From GWE2-40-63 sp050251815 (GTDB lineage: Bacteria > Bacteroidota > Bacteroidia > Bacteroidales > SZUA-534), in contig JBFWMB010000004.1 of NCBI GenBank assembly GCA_050251815.1, positions 1 to 64,000 of the forward strand: 64,000 nt of DNA, written 5' to 3'. Position 1 is the first letter of the stretch. Every line of letters begins with the position of its first letter. The position numbers and the translations under genes were made by a program. Below the pieces are notes generated by a model that saw only the letters and a list, made by a program, of their open reading frames with translations, was not told the DNA's origin and made no database searches. Below, piece by piece: positions 54,225 through 62,535 of the stretch.

Positions 54225-54701
54225 ATGATTAAGAAAATTGTTTTTTTATTACTCATAGTGCAGTTAGCGGCTTCGTGCGAAACCACAAAAAAAAGCACAT
54301 CGGCCGATGGGAACGAAAAAGCGACCCTGCTAATTTCATATGCCCAATCTGCCAAAAACAGTACCACAGAACCCGAATATTCCATCGAACTCTATTCAAA
54401 TAAACAAATGTATCTCAACGGAATACGCAATATCGATAAAACCGGTAAATACATGCGTACTTTATCCGACAAAGAGTTTAACAGCCTTATTCAATCGTTT
54501 AACGATGCAAACTTTTTCGATTTTAAAGACGAATATACAAGCGACGCTCCCGAATTATTAACTCGCTATGTTTACTTTTTTAACGATGGCAAAGAAAAAA
54601 AAGTAAAAGATTATTACGGGGCCCCCGAATCGCTAAAAGAATTGGAATACAGCATACAATCGTTCCTCGACCGCGTGGGTTGGGAAAAACTATCGTGGTA
54701 G
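54225..54701 (+). CDS. Small lipoprotein, DUF6438-like
   Basis: A 158-residue predicted lipoprotein (signal peptide ending LAASC). The mature part has the strand pattern of the DUF6438 group: a start of TLLISYAQ, an YSIELYSNKQMYLNG strand pair, a helix around EFNSLIQSFNDANFF and a YYGAPESLKELE segment. No enzyme motif is visible; function is unknown. The start is ATG 54225 rather than TTG 54198, which is inside the candidate promoter. sfsA begins 3 bp after the stop, so the two are co-transcribed. Confidence 0.78.
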   Translation: MIKKIVFLLLIVQLAASCETTKKSTSADGNEKATLLISYAQSAKNSTTEPEYSIELYSNKQMYLNGIRNIDKTGKYMRTLSDKEFNSLIQSFNDANFFDFKDEYTSDAPELLTRYVYFFNDGKEKKVKDYYGAPESLKELEYSIQSFLDRVGWEKLSW

Positions 54702-54704
54702 CCC

Positions 54705-55397
54705 ATGCAGTTTAGCACCCCACTTATTCATGGAAAACTAATAAAACGCTACAAACGCTTTTTGGCCGATGTGCTACTCGACAATGGTGAAACGGTAGTT
54801 GCCCATTGCACCAATTCGGGAACCATGTTAAGCTGTCTCGAAACAGGAGCTGATGTTTACCTTACTCCGGTAAATAATCCCAAACGCAAAACCAGATTTA
54901 CCTGGGAAATGATTAGAATAAATCAAAACTGGGTTGGTGTGAATACCAGTTGGCCCAATGCATTAGCTTATGAAGCAATTAAAAACCAGGAAATCGAAAA
55001 ACTAAAGGGATATACACTGGTTAAACGCGAAGTGAAATTCAACGATAGTCGTTTCGATATTTACTGCGAAAACAATCGGGAGAAATGCTTTGTTGAGGTA
55101 AAAAATGTTACGCTAAAAGATGGCGACATGGCTCTATTCCCCGATGCTGTAACCACTCGCGGACAAAAACATTTAAAAACCCTTATCGAAGTAAAAAAAC
55201 AAGGCTACCGGGCAGTGATGCTTTACATTATTCAGCGCAGCGATGTGGTGGGTTTTGCCCCTGCCCGTAATGTTGATCCTGATTATGCATCAGCCCTTGA
55301 ACTAGTTATTAATAATGGAGTTGAAATAATTGCCATTCAGGCTAAAGTTACTCCCGAATCCATTGTGCTAAAGCATGAACTTTCCACAAACATTTAG
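54705..55397 (+). CDS. sfsA: SfsA-family protein
   Basis: A 230-residue cytoplasmic protein of the SfsA family, first linked to maltose metabolism in E. coli and thought to bind DNA; its fold contains a nuclease-like core. Family motifs are CTNSGTMLSCLETGADVYL in the N-terminal OB-like part, CFVEVKNVTL and FPDAVTTRGQKHL in the nuclease-like part. The Glu-Val-Lys and Asp pattern would suit metal binding. It follows the lipoprotein gene by 3 bp. Its cellular role is not settled in any organism. Confidence 0.92.
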   Translation: MQFSTPLIHGKLIKRYKRFLADVLLDNGETVVAHCTNSGTMLSCLETGADVYLTPVNNPKRKTRFTWEMIRINQNWVGVNTSWPNALAYEAIKNQEIEKLKGYTLVKREVKFNDSRFDIYCENNREKCFVEVKNVTLKDGDMALFPDAVTTRGQKHLKTLIEVKKQGYRAVMLYIIQRSDVVGFAPARNVDPDYASALELVINNGVEIIAIQAKVTPESIVLKHELSTNI

Positions 55398-55678
55398 ATA
55401 CCAGAGCAGAATTTATTTCGTTCACTTTGCTTACAAATAGTAATCATTCAACCTTTTTTATAACACAAAAACCACCTCATCCATTTATTTGCAAGCCCTT
55501 CAGCATATTACAACAGTAAATATTTTATTGCTTTTCTGTTTTATTTCGCAAAAATACCCTGTATATTCACCAATCTATTTATTGTTTTGTTACGGATTCA
55601 AAACATATAAAAAACTGATTTTCATTAAAACGCAAACTATTTAATACCTTTAACGTAAATAGGGGTGATATTTTACAC

Positions 55679-58600
55679 ATGATAAAGCAGGTGAAATTTC
55701 TAATTTTTATGCTAATTGTGGCATTAGCAGGTCAAGCTCAGGATATAAAATTTCATACCCTGACGATTGACGATGGTTTGCCGCAAAGTAGTGTACTCAG
55801 CATTCATCAGGATAATAAAGGTTTTATCTGGCTCAGTTCGTTCGACGGCGTAACCCGATTCGATGGTAAAAACCTAACTACATTTATTGCAGCAAGTGAT
55901 AACCATTACACCCTGAATAATGGAACCGTTTATAAAATATGCGGCGATTATAACGACAACCTTTACTTTGCCACAAATGGTGGCGGATTAAATGTATACA
56001 ATCAAAAAACAGAACTTTTTGATTATTATACCTCAAACGACAACGATTCAACAGGCATTGTGGGTAATGCACTAAACTATGTTTTTACCAGTAGCGACAG
56101 TACCATTTGGATTGCTGCCTTAAACGGGGTAAGTCGTTTTTATCCCGAAAGTAAGACATTCGACAGCTATCCCAGTACCAAAGAAACAAACAAATCGTTT
56201 CCCTATTTTTCAGCAATTTGTGTTGAGGAAGACTCTCTGGGACACATTTGGTTTGGAACCTATGGGGGTGGCATAAGTCGGTTTAATGAAAACACCAGAA
56301 CTTTTAGTACCTATTACAACAAGCAGGATAACACGGAAAGCTACACACACAATATAATTAACCACATAAAAGCCATTGACGAAGACAATTTATTGCTGGC
56401 AACTGCCGGAGGAGTTTATCGTTTCCATATTCCGGATTCAAGTTTTAGTTTGTATCAAAATATTCTAACTCCGGCAACATATTTAATGCAGGATAAATCG
56501 AACGATATTTGGATTGCCACCATAACCGAAGGACTGATTAAAATTGATGACAAAGGAAATAAGGAACTCATTAAAGCAAATAACCTGGTAAAAAACAGTT
56601 TGCCCGAAAACCGTATTTACACCATCTTCGAAGATAAACAGGAAAATATCTGGTTGGGGTTATACAGCAAAGGATTAGCTTATTTTTCTGATGCTCCAAC
56701 CCTTTTCTACCATTACAATCATGACAAAAACAAGAATTCACTAATTGGAAATGAAGTATATGGGTTGGCCGAAGATCACAACAATCATATTTGGATTGGA
56801 ACACTCGATGGCTTGTCGATATTTAAGCCTGAAAATCAGGAGTTTGAAAATTTCAAAGCTGGGCCGGGCAAAAAAACCATTGCCGAAAACCGCATCTGGA
56901 GCTTATTTTACGACAACAGTGGATATATGTGGTTAGGCTTTGCCGACGGTGCCGGAATTTACAATTATGAAACGGGCACATTTGACTCATTTTATCATCA
57001 ACCAAACGATTCCACATCGCTACCCAGTAACGAAGTATTGACTTTTGAAAAAGATAAAAACGGTCAGATTTGGCTTGGCTGCTACGGTGGACTGGCAACT
57101 TACGACTACACAAATAAGCAATTTAAACAATATACAAACAATGTTGCAGATAGTGCCACATCATTTAATCAGGATGTAGTTTGGGATATTTTTTCCGATT
57201 CGAAAAATCAATTATGGGTGGGAACGGGAAAGGGATTATTCCGTTTTGATTATGAAAAATCGCTTTTTTACAGGTATCCTACCAATGACACCGCTGAGCA
57301 CATACTTTTAAATACTGAAATAAACCAAATACATGAGGATACCGATGGCTACTTTTGGCTGGCTACTCCCAAAGGGTTAATCCGCTTCAACATTCAAACC
57401 GAAGAAGCTTTGCTTTTCGACACACAGAATGGCTTGCCCAATTCGGTTATCTACTCCGTACTTGAACATGATGATAACCTTTGGGTTACAACAAATAAAG
57501 GATTGTGTCGGTTAAACAAACATAATTTTGATTTAGCTATTTACAATGTAAACGATGGACTGCAAAGCAATGAGTTTAATCCAGCCAGGCTTAAAACCCG
57601 GGATGGAAAATTTATTTTTGGCGGCGTAAATGGCATTACCGTTTTTGACCCGGATGCTTTGGCAAGTTATGCCAAAGTTCCACAACTCTACTTTACCAAA
57701 CTTTATTTAAACGGACAATTGGTAAAACCCAACGAAGAAAGACACAAAAGAATTCCGATAAAACTACCCGTTTCTGAAACCAAAAGTTTAAAACTTAGCC
57801 ACCACGAAAAGCACATTCAGTTGGAATTCTCGGCCATCGACTACTTGTCGGCCAATAAAATAAGGTATGCCTACCGGGTATTACCAAATACTCCCGAATG
57901 GATTCCACTTAAAAATCAAAATACAGTTACCCTAACCAACTTACGCCCTGGTAAATACAAGCTTCAGGTTCGCTCTACCAACAATGAAATGGCCTGGGCC
58001 GATAATTCCATCGAATTGTGTATCCGTATTTATCCGCCAATCTATCAACAAACCTGGTTCTACATACTTGAATCGTTGCTTGTTATAATTCTCATTTTAT
58101 GGTATATCAGAAAACGCACCCAGCGCATTAAAAAGGCAAACATAAAACTGGAACAGTTGGTTAATGAACGAACCGAAGAAGTGAAGGCACAAAACGAAGA
58201 GCTAAAAACCCAGCGTGACAGAATAAGCGTTCAAAAAACAAAAATAGAACGTTTTGCCGTTGAACTGGAACGAAAAGTTCAGAAACGAACCGAACAATAC
58301 CGCGAAGCAAAGGATAAAGCTGAAGAATCGGACCGACTCAAATCTGCATTTCTGGCCAACATGAGTCACGAAATTCGCACACCCCTAAATGCAATTATTG
58401 GTTTTTCAGATTTGCTAATGCAAAATCAATTGGAAGAAAAAGAACGAAATGAATACCTGAAACTTATTCACAATAACGGAAACAGCTTGTTGCTTCTTCT
58501 TAACGATATTATTGAGATATCGATGATTGAAACCGGCAAAATTGAATTAAACTACCAGGAAGTTAATGCTTGTGAGCTTATTAAAAACATTTACCACGAT

Positions 58601-59038
58601 TTTCAGGAACACAAACAGCTTAATGAAAAGCCACAAGTAAAATTGTTTTTAAATTATAACGAACTTGATAAAGAACTGAATATTTTTGCCGATTCCTTGC
58701 GACTCAAGCAAATTATTGCCCATTTAATTGATAATGGCATCAAATACACTCGTGTTGGACAGGTTACCTTATCGTTTAAGAAAGATCAGAATTATGTGAT
58801 ATTTAGCGTAAACGATACTGGTATTGGTATTGAACCAAAACAAATTGAACAAATTTTCAATCGCTTTTATAAAGCCGACAACAGCGACACAAGCCCCTAT
58901 CGTGGAGGTGGTTTGGGATTAGCTATAGCTAAAAACCTGATAACCATGATGGGAGGAAACATCTGGGTACAATCGGTTCCGGGAATGGGTTCTACCTTTT
59001 ATTTTACAATTCCTATAAATCCTGAACAGGAAAAATAA
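55679..59038 (+). CDS. Two-component-propeller sensor histidine kinase without receiver domain
   Basis: A 1119-residue membrane sensor. After a signal peptide (ends AGQAQ), about 14 Reg_prop repeats form two periplasmic propellers (to about 680), followed by a Y_Y_Y domain (about 710-785), a membrane helix (792-812), a long coiled coil and the kinase core: HisKA with FLANMSHEIRTPL (His897) and HATPase with LIDNGIKYT, NDTGIGI and GGGLGLAIAK. It stops there; the receiver and AraC domains of hybrid two-component systems of polysaccharide loci are missing. No susCD or carbohydrate gene is nearby and no response regulator is adjacent, so its partner must be elsewhere. Confidence 0.9.
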   Translation: MIKQVKFLIFMLIVALAGQAQDIKFHTLTIDDGLPQSSVLSIHQDNKGFIWLSSFDGVTRFDGKNLTTFIAASDNHYTLNNGTVYKICGDYNDNLYFATNGGGLNVYNQKTELFDYYTSNDNDSTGIVGNALNYVFTSSDSTIWIAALNGVSRFYPESKTFDSYPSTKETNKSFPYFSAICVEEDSLGHIWFGTYGGGISRFNENTRTFSTYYNKQDNTESYTHNIINHIKAIDEDNLLLATAGGVYRFHIPDSSFSLYQNILTPATYLMQDKSNDIWIATITEGLIKIDDKGNKELIKANNLVKNSLPENRIYTIFEDKQENIWLGLYSKGLAYFSDAPTLFYHYNHDKNKNSLIGNEVYGLAEDHNNHIWIGTLDGLSIFKPENQEFENFKAGPGKKTIAENRIWSLFYDNSGYMWLGFADGAGIYNYETGTFDSFYHQPNDSTSLPSNEVLTFEKDKNGQIWLGCYGGLATYDYTNKQFKQYTNNVADSATSFNQDVVWDIFSDSKNQLWVGTGKGLFRFDYEKSLFYRYPTNDTAEHILLNTEINQIHEDTDGYFWLATPKGLIRFNIQTEEALLFDTQNGLPNSVIYSVLEHDDNLWVTTNKGLCRLNKHNFDLAIYNVNDGLQSNEFNPARLKTRDGKFIFGGVNGITVFDPDALASYAKVPQLYFTKLYLNGQLVKPNEERHKRIPIKLPVSETKSLKLSHHEKHIQLEFSAIDYLSANKIRYAYRVLPNTPEWIPLKNQNTVTLTNLRPGKYKLQVRSTNNEMAWADNSIELCIRIYPPIYQQTWFYILESLLVIILILWYIRKRTQRIKKANIKLEQLVNERTEEVKAQNEELKTQRDRISVQKTKIERFAVELERKVQKRTEQYREAKDKAEESDRLKSAFLANMSHEIRTPLNAIIGFSDLLMQNQLEEKERNEYLKLIHNNGNSLLLLLNDIIEISMIETGKIELNYQEVNACELIKNIYHDFQEHKQLNEKPQVKLFLNYNELDKELNIFADSLRLKQIIAHLIDNGIKYTRVGQVTLSFKKDQNYVIFSVNDTGIGIEPKQIEQIFNRFYKADNSDTSPYRGGGLGLAIAKNLITMMGGNIWVQSVPGMGSTFYFTIPINPEQEK

Positions 59039-59039
59039 A

Positions 59040-59060
59040 AGGCCTGGAAAATCCAGGCCT
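59040..59060. terminator. Bidirectional hairpin terminator
   Basis: AGGCCTGGA (59040-59048) pairs with TCCAGGCCT (59052-59060), loop AAA, with A-rich bases before and TTTTTT after. It separates the convergent sensor kinase and YebC-family genes. Confidence 0.88.
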
Positions 59061-59083
59061 AAAAATTTTTTCAGCAAAGAGTA

Positions 59084-59791
59084 TCAGGCAATATTTGTGT
59101 AAACAGCTTGTACATCGTCGTCGTCTTCCATACGGTCAAGAAACTTTTCAATGTCTTCCAACTGCTCTTCAGTAAACTCAACTGGTGAGGTGGGAATTCG
59201 CTGCAACGTAGCTTTTACTTCAAGTCCTTTTTGTTCAAAAGCATGGGTTAACGAACCAAAATTAGTGTAATCGCCATATACATAAACGGTTCCATCGTTT
59301 TCGTCAACCTCTTCCAACCCGGCATCAATCAGCTCCAGTTCCAGTTCCTCAAGATCCATCCCCTCAGGCTTCTCAAATTCAATCACCGTTTTACGGTTAA
59401 ACATAAACTCAAGCGAACCATTGGGCGACTGACTTCCACCAGCTTTATTAAAATACGATTTAACATTGGCTGTAGTGCGGGTAGTGTTATCGGTCATGCA
59501 ATCAACAAAAACCAATACTCCGTGCGGACCTTTGCCCTCGATACTCATTTCAATATATACGGCACCATCTTTCCCTGCGGCCCTTTTAATAGCATTTTCA
59601 ATGTTGTCTTTGGGCATGTTTTGAGCCTTGGCATTTTGAATTGCAGTTCGCAATTTAGGATTGGTTTCCGGATCGGGTCCGCCCTCTTTAGCGGCTACTG
59701 TAATTGCTTTACCTAACTTTGGGAAAATCTTCGACATCTTATCCCAACGCTTCATCTTTGCTGCTTTTCTATATTCAAACGCGCGTCCCAT
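59084..59791 (-). CDS. YebC/PmpR-family transcriptional or translational regulator
   Basis: A 235-residue cytoplasmic protein of the universal YebC family. The start MGRAFEYRKAAKMKRWDKM differs from the common MAGHSKWANIKHRK but matches the second YebC type, and the core SPNGSLEFMFNRK and IEMSIEGKGPHGV segments are typical. Family members bind DNA as regulators or act at the ribosome on difficult peptides; which applies is unknown. A TATTTTTG box lies at 59830-59837. Confidence 0.92.
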   Translation of the reverse strand: MGRAFEYRKAAKMKRWDKMSKIFPKLGKAITVAAKEGGPDPETNPKLRTAIQNAKAQNMPKDNIENAIKRAAGKDGAVYIEMSIEGKGPHGVLVFVDCMTDNTTRTTANVKSYFNKAGGSQSPNGSLEFMFNRKTVIEFEKPEGMDLEELELELIDAGLEEVDENDGTVYVYGDYTNFGSLTHAFEQKGLEVKATLQRIPTSPVEFTEEQLEDIEKFLDRMEDDDDVQAVYTNIA

Positions 59792-59829
59792 TGTATGTTT
59801 ATTATGTTAATTTATTTATTTTGGTGATG

Positions 59830-59837
59830 CAAAAATA
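59830..59837 (-). promoter_or_regulatory. -7 promoter element of the YebC-family gene
   Basis: Leftward TATTTTTG, a full TAnnTTTG match, 39 bases before the start codon. Confidence 0.45.
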
Positions 59838-59903
59838 ATGGTTTTCAACAAAAAAATGGCGAACTGCCTCAGTAAATATAAATTCGTTCTTTAATAAGCC
59901 GCA

Positions 59904-59946
59904 AAATAAAAAAGGAACAACGGCCAACCCTCAAAGCCATTGTTCC
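59904..59946 (-). terminator. Rho-independent terminator of the thioredoxin operon
   Basis: Read leftward, GGAACAA-T-GGC pairs with GCC-G-TTGTTCC (arms 59946-59936 and 59924-59914) around an 11-base loop and is followed at once by TTTTTTTATTTT. It lies 48 bp past the trxB stop. A second small hairpin (GTCGGAT with ATCCGAC, 59958-59975) stands between it and the gene. Confidence 0.82.
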
Positions 59947-59993
59947 CTATAAGGAATGTCGGATAAGTATCCGACACACTATATGGTTTGTTA

Positions 59994-60917
59994 TTAGTTC
60001 CTTATATAAGCTGCTGCCGAAAGGGCTGCAATAGTTCCATCGGCTACTGCTGTAGTAACCTGGCGGAATCGTTTTTGGATGCTGTCGCCGGCTGCGAATA
60101 CTCCGGGAATATTCGTTTTCATTTCAGCATCGGCTAATATTTCGCCCCGTTCGTTGGTATCAACCAACGATTTTACCTTCTCGGTATTGGGAACATAGCC
60201 AATAAATACAAAAATTCCATCGGTTTTAATATCGCTTATTTTACCGCTGGGCAAGTGTTCCACCCGAATGGCTTCCACCGATTCATCGCCAATAATTTCG
60301 CGCGGTTCCGACTCCAGTACAAATTCAATTTTAGGATTTGCTTTGGCTTCCTGAATCGCATATTCAAAAGCCTGAAAATGATCGAACTGGTGAACAATGG
60401 TTACTTTGGTTGCATATTTGGTTAGTGCAACCGCTTCTTCCAGCGCTGAGTTTCCTCCTCCAACAACCACAACTTCTTTTCCGGTAAAGAAATCGCCGTC
60501 GCAGGTTGCACAATACGATACCCCACGCCCTTTAAATTTAACCTCGCCAGGAATCCCAAGATTTCTGGGTGTACCACCCGTGGCTAAAATAATGCTTTTC
60601 CCTTGAAAAGTTTCTGCATCGTTTACGGTAACAGATTTTATGCTGCCCTCAAGTTCCATTTTTGTTATGGAACGATTGCTTTTTAAAACACATCCAAACT
60701 CTTTGGCTTGTTTTTTCATGGTGGTAACCAACTGATATCCACTGGTAGTTTCAACACCGGGATAATTGGCAATTTCCTCAGTCAGGGTTAACTGACCGCC
60801 CACAGCGCCCTCGTTTATAATTAAGGTGCTAAGCTTAGCACGCGACGCATAAATGCCTGCTGCCAATCCAGCCGGACCAGCTCCCAGAATTATTACATCG
60901 TATATTTGATTATTCAT
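59994..60917 (-). CDS. trxB: Thioredoxin reductase
   Basis: Flavoenzyme that reduces thioredoxin with NADPH. The FAD site is GAGPAGLAAGIYAS, the redox-active disulfide is CATCDGDFF (CxxC), the NADPH site has GGGNSALEEA, and the second FAD motif GVFAAGDSIQKRFRQ is near the end. At 307 residues it is a low-molecular-weight type. It is third in a leftward operon behind a NifX-like protein and an atypical thioredoxin, 113 bp after the latter, and a strong hairpin in that gap may tune its expression. Confidence 0.94.
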   Translation of the reverse strand: MNNQIYDVIILGAGPAGLAAGIYASRAKLSTLIINEGAVGGQLTLTEEIANYPGVETTSGYQLVTTMKKQAKEFGCVLKSNRSITKMELEGSIKSVTVNDAETFQGKSIILATGGTPRNLGIPGEVKFKGRGVSYCATCDGDFFTGKEVVVVGGGNSALEEAVALTKYATKVTIVHQFDHFQAFEYAIQEAKANPKIEFVLESEPREIIGDESVEAIRVEHLPSGKISDIKTDGIFVFIGYVPNTEKVKSLVDTNERGEILADAEMKTNIPGVFAAGDSIQKRFRQVTTAVADGTIAALSAAAYIRN

Positions 60918-60958
60918 AGTTCAATGCTTGGATTTTATTGGCCAAAAAATTTGCAGTC

Positions 60959-60989
60959 CTTTGCAGGTTTCGTATTGAAACCTGCAAAG
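60959..60989. promoter_or_regulatory. 13-bp perfect hairpin between thioredoxin and thioredoxin reductase genes
   Basis: CTTTGCAGGTTTC (60959-60971) pairs with its exact reverse complement at 60977-60989, loop of five bases. It lies in the 113-bp gap of the operon. Leftward no T-run follows directly, so it may be a processing or stability hairpin rather than a terminator; partial termination is possible. Confidence 0.65.
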
Positions 60990-61030
60990 TTTGGCTAACT
61001 GCTTTTTTTATTATGTCGATAAAAGTTAGA

Positions 61031-61375
61031 TTACGATAATTTAGAGTCAAGCACCTGCTTGATTTGCTCAGGGGTTAGAATGCTGCTCGATGCGTGCGCT
61101 ACTTTACCGTTTTTATAGTAAACTACAAAAGGTAAACCCATAAAACCTGAACATTCAGGAGCATTGCGGATAACATGAGCTTCAGGACTATCAAACAACA
61201 TATCGGCAAATTTTACATTGGGATATTCGTCTTCAAGTTCTTCCATAGCTTCGTAAACGGGGATACACATTGGGCCCATACGTCCACAGCATACCATTAC
61301 ATTCTCGTTTTCTTCAATTACTTTTTTGTGATCGGCGGCGGTAATTAAGTGTGTTAAATTGGTTTGTAACTGCAT
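61031..61375 (-). CDS. Atypical thioredoxin-fold protein
   Basis: A 114-residue cytoplasmic protein with the thioredoxin fold: a first helix, the active-site helix at CCGRMGPMCIPVYEAMEEL (29-47), and the cis-proline strand GLPFVVYYKNGKVAH. In place of WCxxC it has Cys29-Cys30 and Cys37, giving a C-x6-C (or C-x7-C) spacing, and it lacks the active-site Trp. An additional Cys lies in PECSGFMG. Adjacent trxB suggests that it is a redox partner of that reductase, but a metal-binding or sulfur-handling role fits equally well. It lies 31 bp after the NifX-like gene. Confidence 0.8.
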   Translation of the reverse strand: MQLQTNLTHLITAADHKKVIEENENVMVCCGRMGPMCIPVYEAMEELEDEYPNVKFADMLFDSPEAHVIRNAPECSGFMGLPFVVYYKNGKVAHASSSILTPEQIKQVLDSKLS

Positions 61376-61406
61376 GATTTTTTTATTTTTAAAATTAATA
61401 AATATG

Positions 61407-61742
61407 TTAACTGTTTAAAATTTCTTCATTCGATTTCAACTTTCCGTTAATGTAATCGGCTATCAACAAATCGGGGGCAATCTGATTGGTCCCTACAAAA
61501 ACATTGATTTTACTTTTAATAAATTCGGGAATTAATATGGGATTAATTTTATAGGTCACCACATCGGTTACTCCCATTCCGCTAAGCCATTTCGGAAATT
61601 CCTCAATAGCTGTAAAATCAGGTTTTACTTTTACTACTTCAACTACTTTCGATTTTTCGATGGTAAAAACTACGTAGTGGCTACACATTCCAAAATGTGT
61701 GCTTAAACAATCTTTTTCGATAGGAATTGCCACTTTAGTCAT
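61407..61742 (-). CDS. NifX/NifB-associated (dinitrogenase iron-molybdenum cofactor type) protein
   Basis: A 111-residue protein of the Nitro_FeMo-Co (PF02579) family: starts MTKVAIPIEKDCLSTHFG, with the conserved His-Phe-Gly and a middle VTDVVTYKINPILIPEF segment. Proteins of this fold carry Fe-S or FeMo-cofactor precursors in nitrogen fixers, but stand-alone copies occur in many anaerobes without nitrogenase, and no nif gene is here. ATG 61742 is chosen because a TATCTTTG box at 61771-61778 would be inside the longer frame. First gene of the operon with the thioredoxin and trxB. Confidence 0.85.
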   Translation of the reverse strand: MTKVAIPIEKDCLSTHFGMCSHYVVFTIEKSKVVEVVKVKPDFTAIEEFPKWLSGMGVTDVVTYKINPILIPEFIKSKINVFVGTNQIAPDLLIADYINGKLKSNEEILNS

Positions 61743-61770
61743 CACTATTTTTGTTTTACTATTAACAATG

Positions 61771-61778
61771 CAAAGATA
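61771..61778 (-). promoter_or_regulatory. -7 promoter element of the NifX-like/thioredoxin/trxB operon
   Basis: Leftward TATCTTTG followed by C, a perfect TAnnTTTG match 29 bases before ATG 61742. No standard -33 box. Confidence 0.55.
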
Positions 61779-61901
61779 CATTCCTTCAAAAAGTGTTTAT
61801 ACAAAACAGTGGATCGGGATGGTAACTGCACAATTGAAATTGTTCAATTTTTTTCTTATCAAATGACAACCTACGCTAATAAATAACTGTAACAAAACGA
61901 A

Positions 61902-61927
61902 AAAGAGCCGATTAATATCGACTCTTT
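61902..61927 (-). terminator. Terminator of the small unknown gene
   Basis: Read leftward, AAAGAG-T-CGAT pairs with ATCG-G-CTCTTT around a four-base loop and runs into TTCGTTTTG. It lies 48 bp past the stop of the 105-residue gene. Confidence 0.75.
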
Positions 61928-61974
61928 AACAAACACATTAAATAAACCCATAAAAATTAACCCCGCCAAAGGCT

Positions 61975-62292
61975 TCAATTCATTGAATAATTTATCTTTA
62001 ATTTAAATGCTTTTAATTGCTCGATTTCCATTCCAAAAAGGTTTTTTAAGCTTATCAATTCTTCGGGGGTAAGCATCAGGTTGAATTCGGTTTTAGCAAC
62101 CGGAATCATAATTTTTTGCCCCGAACTATACATTGAATAATCGTTAGAGAGGTTATTCAGTAGCTTTTCGAATAACAGATAATCTTCTTCGGGCAACCTG
62201 AAATGAACATTCCCAAATTCCACGGTAAATTCCTTTTGTAAGGCATTGTACAAAAGTTGACCATTATTGTTTGTGCGAATTATCTGATTCAT
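61975..62292 (-). CDS. Small protein of unknown function
   Basis: A 105-residue soluble protein without signal peptide or cysteines. It has a beta-rich first half (EFTVEFGNVHFRLPEEDYLL) and a helical second half (LTPEELISLKNLFGMEIEQL). I do not recognise a family. Its own terminator follows, and it sits between the thioredoxin operon and the ferredoxin gene, both on the same strand, so a link with redox metabolism is possible but rests only on location. Confidence 0.65.
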   Translation of the reverse strand: MNQIIRTNNNGQLLYNALQKEFTVEFGNVHFRLPEEDYLLFEKLLNNLSNDYSMYSSGQKIMIPVAKTEFNLMLTPEELISLKNLFGMEIEQLKAFKLKINYSMN

Positions 62293-62535
62293 AAAATACT
62301 TTATGAAATTAGTTATTGCTTTGCCTTTCTATTGTGTGCTGTATAAATAACAATTTTCAATAAAAGAGGTTCAATCTGACCCTGACTGACATAAACCAAA
62401 AGTGATAATCGATACATTTTCAATGACAAACAGTGTAAATAAACTTACTAACAATTTAAATAATACGCGCACCCGCACAATGCAGAAGGCAATGCCATTG
62501 TAAAACCTTTTTTGCAGTCTAAATGAGGTAAGCGC

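Noticed and set aside
55679..59038. Hybrid two-component system of a polysaccharide locus
   Set aside because: No receiver or AraC domain follows the ATPase and no susCD or glycoside hydrolase genes are near.
61407..61742. Evidence for nitrogen fixation
   Set aside because: Stand-alone NifX-like proteins are common in anaerobes without nitrogenase, and no nifHDK is present.
61743..61781. Longer NifX-like start
   Set aside because: The extra ATG sits at the -7 box, so the transcript would begin after it.
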